This document shows, piece after piece, positions 62,042 through 64,000 of a DNA stretch of 64,000 nucleotides. Source of the DNA: Flavobacterium hibernum (lineage in GTDB: Bacteria; Bacteroidota; Bacteroidia; Flavobacteriales; Flavobacteriaceae). The number at the start of each line of letters is the position of its first letter. Positions within the stretch are counted from its first letter, which is position 1. Location of the stretch: NCBI RefSeq assembly GCF_000832125.1, contig NZ_JPRK01000005.1, forward strand, positions 486,881 to 550,880. The letters run 5' to 3'. The position numbers and the translations under genes are program-made. Below the pieces are notes generated by a model. That model had not been told where the DNA came from and made no database searches. It saw only the letters and a program-made list of their open reading frames with translations.

Positions 62042-63979
62042 ATGAAAACAAAACTACTCTTGTTGCTATTATTAGCAAATTTTTCTATTTACGCTCAATA
62101 CACTAAAATTCCCGATCTTAATTTTGAGAAGCGATTAATTGCTTTAAAAATTGATTCTGGCACTCCAGATGGGCAAGTGCTTACAACAAGTGTTTCAGGA
62201 TTAACTTCATTAGATGTCTCAGATAGTTCTATATCAGATCTTACAGGAATTCAGGCTTTTAAAGATCTTGAAACTTTACAATGTTACAGCAATCAACTTA
62301 CTACGGTAGATTTAACAGAAAACATTAATCTTTCAACTCTTAACTGTTCTAAAAATTTACTGACTTCTTTAAGTTTGGGGTTAAACATCAATTTAAAATA
62401 CCTTATCGCTTCTGACAATAAATTGACGACTTTATCATTATTAAGAAACACGCTCTTAAGACAATTACAAGTAAACAATAATCTTTTAACGACTTTAACG
62501 ATATACAATTCAACATTGTTAGAAGAATTAAGTTGTGATAAAAACAGTTTAACAACATTAAACGTTAACTCTAATACTGCTTTAAAAACATTATCATTTA
62601 CTCAAAATCAAATTGTCACTATTTCATTTGCACAAAACTTATTATTAAAGGATTTAACTTGTTGGGGAAATAAACTGACTGCTTTGGATGTTTCAAAAAA
62701 CACTGCATTAGTTTCTTTATACTGTGATTCTAATAAAATTGCAAAGCTGGATCTTTCTGCAAATATTAATCTTGTAGACTTTACATGTAGTTCAAATAGT
62801 CTGACTGAATTGAACTTGAAAAATGGCAATAACACCAAAATAAATAAAAACCAACTGGATTTACGCAACAATCCTAGCTTATCTTGTATTCAGGTTGACA
62901 ATGCTCAATATTCAAATACAAATTGGCTTTCTGTTGTTAAAGATCCAATTGCAAATTACAATGTTGATTGTACTGTTTATACTTTAATTCCAGATATCAA
63001 TTTCGAGAATAAACTAATCGCTCTAAAATATGATACTGCTCCAGCAGATGGTAGAGTTGTTACATCAAAAATTTCCGGATTAACTTCTTTAAATGTTGAA
63101 AATAGTGCTATCTCTGACCTAACTGGTATTCAAGATTTTAAAAGTTTAAAAATATTAGATTGTAGACAAAACAATTTAATATCCTTTGATATTTCGCAAA
63201 ATGTACTTCTTGAAAGTATAAATTGTACTTATAATAAAATGACAAGTATAAACGTTACAAAAAACATCAATTTAATCGATTTATATTGTTCTAACAATAA
63301 ATTAATTACTGTAAATACTTCTAGTAATCCGGCATTAAAATCACTTGTTTGCTTTGATAATGCAATTACTACTTTAGACGTAACAAACAATCCTGTTTTG
63401 AGAACTTTGTCATGCGCAACGAATAACATACAAGTTTTAGATCTTAATAACAATCCAAAATTAGGAATGTTCTCAGCACGTCTTAATGCAATAAAAAAAT
63501 TAGATCTTTCAAAATGTCCTGAATTATATCAAGCAGATTGTCGCGCCAATAGTCTTACAGAAGTAAATCTAAAAAATGGAAGCAATACTTTAATAACTAC
63601 TTCAAATTTTGATCTTGGAGCTAACAATGGCCTAAAATGTATTCAGGTTGATGATGTAAATTATGCCAATACAAATTGGGGAACTAAGAAAGATGCTTCA
63701 GCTTCATTCTCTACAAGTTGTTCACTTGGTATCGAAAATTCGGTTTTTGATAAAGTCGTAATGCATCCGAACCCAACAAAAGGCGAAGTAAACATTAACA
63801 ACATTGCACTAGAAAAAGCAACCGTTTATAATTCATTAGGACAACTAGTAAAATCATTCGTATTCGATTCTGGAGATACTAATAATACAATCAATTTATC
63901 TGGCTTGCCAAAAGGAATTTACTATGTATACTTAATTAACGAAGATGCTGCTTCGGCTAAGAAAGTAATAGTAGAATAA
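62042..63979 (+). CDS. Leucine-rich-repeat T9SS surface protein, paralogue of the preceding gene
   Basis: 645 residues. The signal peptide is identical to that of the preceding gene (MKTKLLLLLLLANFSIYAQ). There is no CBM-like domain: the first LRR cap (YTKIPDLNFEKRLI) begins right after the signal peptide at residue 20, and a second block starts at about residue 313. A nearly identical type A sorting domain ends the protein (about 560-645, HPNPTKGEVNI...KKVIVE). The middle differs strongly in sequence from its neighbour. It should be a T9SS-exported surface or secreted binding protein. The downstream region is cut by the window edge. Confidence 0.92.
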   Translation: MKTKLLLLLLLANFSIYAQYTKIPDLNFEKRLIALKIDSGTPDGQVLTTSVSGLTSLDVSDSSISDLTGIQAFKDLETLQCYSNQLTTVDLTENINLSTLNCSKNLLTSLSLGLNINLKYLIASDNKLTTLSLLRNTLLRQLQVNNNLLTTLTIYNSTLLEELSCDKNSLTTLNVNSNTALKTLSFTQNQIVTISFAQNLLLKDLTCWGNKLTALDVSKNTALVSLYCDSNKIAKLDLSANINLVDFTCSSNSLTELNLKNGNNTKINKNQLDLRNNPSLSCIQVDNAQYSNTNWLSVVKDPIANYNVDCTVYTLIPDINFENKLIALKYDTAPADGRVVTSKISGLTSLNVENSAISDLTGIQDFKSLKILDCRQNNLISFDISQNVLLESINCTYNKMTSINVTKNINLIDLYCSNNKLITVNTSSNPALKSLVCFDNAITTLDVTNNPVLRTLSCATNNIQVLDLNNNPKLGMFSARLNAIKKLDLSKCPELYQADCRANSLTEVNLKNGSNTLITTSNFDLGANNGLKCIQVDDVNYANTNWGTKKDASASFSTSCSLGIENSVFDKVVMHPNPTKGEVNINNIALEKATVYNSLGQLVKSFVFDSGDTNNTINLSGLPKGIYYVYLINEDAASAKKVIVE

Positions 63980-64000
63980 TTACAATTAGTTAACCAAAAA

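Noticed and set aside
57901..63700. Long-range DNA repetitiveness that could be taken for a repeat array
   Set aside because: The periodicity of about 63 bp is in frame and encodes leucine-rich repeats of about 21 residues; it is coding sequence.
1..64000. Prophage, insertion sequence, integrative element or defence island
   Set aside because: No transposase, integrase, phage structural, restriction-modification, toxin-antitoxin or CRISPR-associated gene could be recognised in any frame.

Overview
The window reads as a chromosomal stretch of a Flavobacterium-like member of the Bacteroidetes (Flavobacteriaceae). The base composition is AT-rich and Shine-Dalgarno sequences are essentially absent. 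Many genes are preceded by the Bacteroidetes -7 box TAnnTTTG. Four encoded proteins carry a type IX secretion (T9SS) C-terminal sorting domain, and there are two TonB-dependent receptors with carboxypeptidase-like N-terminal domains. I see no rRNA, tRNA, CRISPR array, insertion sequence or prophage.

Layout. Positions 1-5216 hold a nutrient-uptake locus: a partial MFS transporter, a TonB receptor and a divergent LacI-type regulator with two palindromic operators between them, plus a small unknown gene. Positions 5284-7429 hold a small T9SS cargo protein, a lipoprotein and an outer-membrane barrel protein. Positions 7546-11638 are sucA-sucB (2-oxoglutarate dehydrogenase E1 and E2). Positions 11855-17783 are an iron/siderophore uptake module: TonB receptor, DUF3325-like and DUF3649-like small membrane proteins, and two PepSY-TM proteins. 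Positions 17813-21861 hold a MORN-type protein, a TlpA-like thioredoxin, aspS and a cold-shock protein.

Positions 22105-35609 are a complete 14-gene nuoA-N operon for respiratory complex I. It has a short NuoG, two AT-rich hairpin-forming spacers, and a structured-RNA candidate between nuoH and nuoI. A Bax-inhibitor-1 family membrane protein follows.

Positions 37129-57083 are a mixed metabolic and envelope region: secreted pectate lyase with paired operator-like palindromes, ALDH7-type aldehyde dehydrogenase, secreted class II cyclic-nucleotide phosphodiesterase, 3-hydroxyanthranilate dioxygenase, exported nuclease/phosphatase, penicillin-binding-like serine hydrolase, LD-carboxypeptidase, YraN, an ACT-like unknown, mfd with an upstream lipoprotein gene, SDR-type threonine dehydrogenase, and M1 and S8 peptidases. 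Several palindromic dispersed-repeat elements lie in the gaps. Positions 57379-63979 are two tandem paralogous leucine-rich-repeat T9SS surface proteins whose signal-peptide and sorting-domain DNA is nearly identical while their middles differ.

Taken together the window shows core energy metabolism (2-oxoglutarate dehydrogenase, complex I) beside the outward-facing machinery of a polymer-degrading flavobacterium (TonB uptake, T9SS cargo, secreted peptidases and pectate lyase). Nothing here is a clear-cut new defence or mobile system. The least explained items are the structured RNA inside nuo, the composite palindrome element near 53.3 kb, the pectate lyase operator pair, and the mosaic LRR pair.
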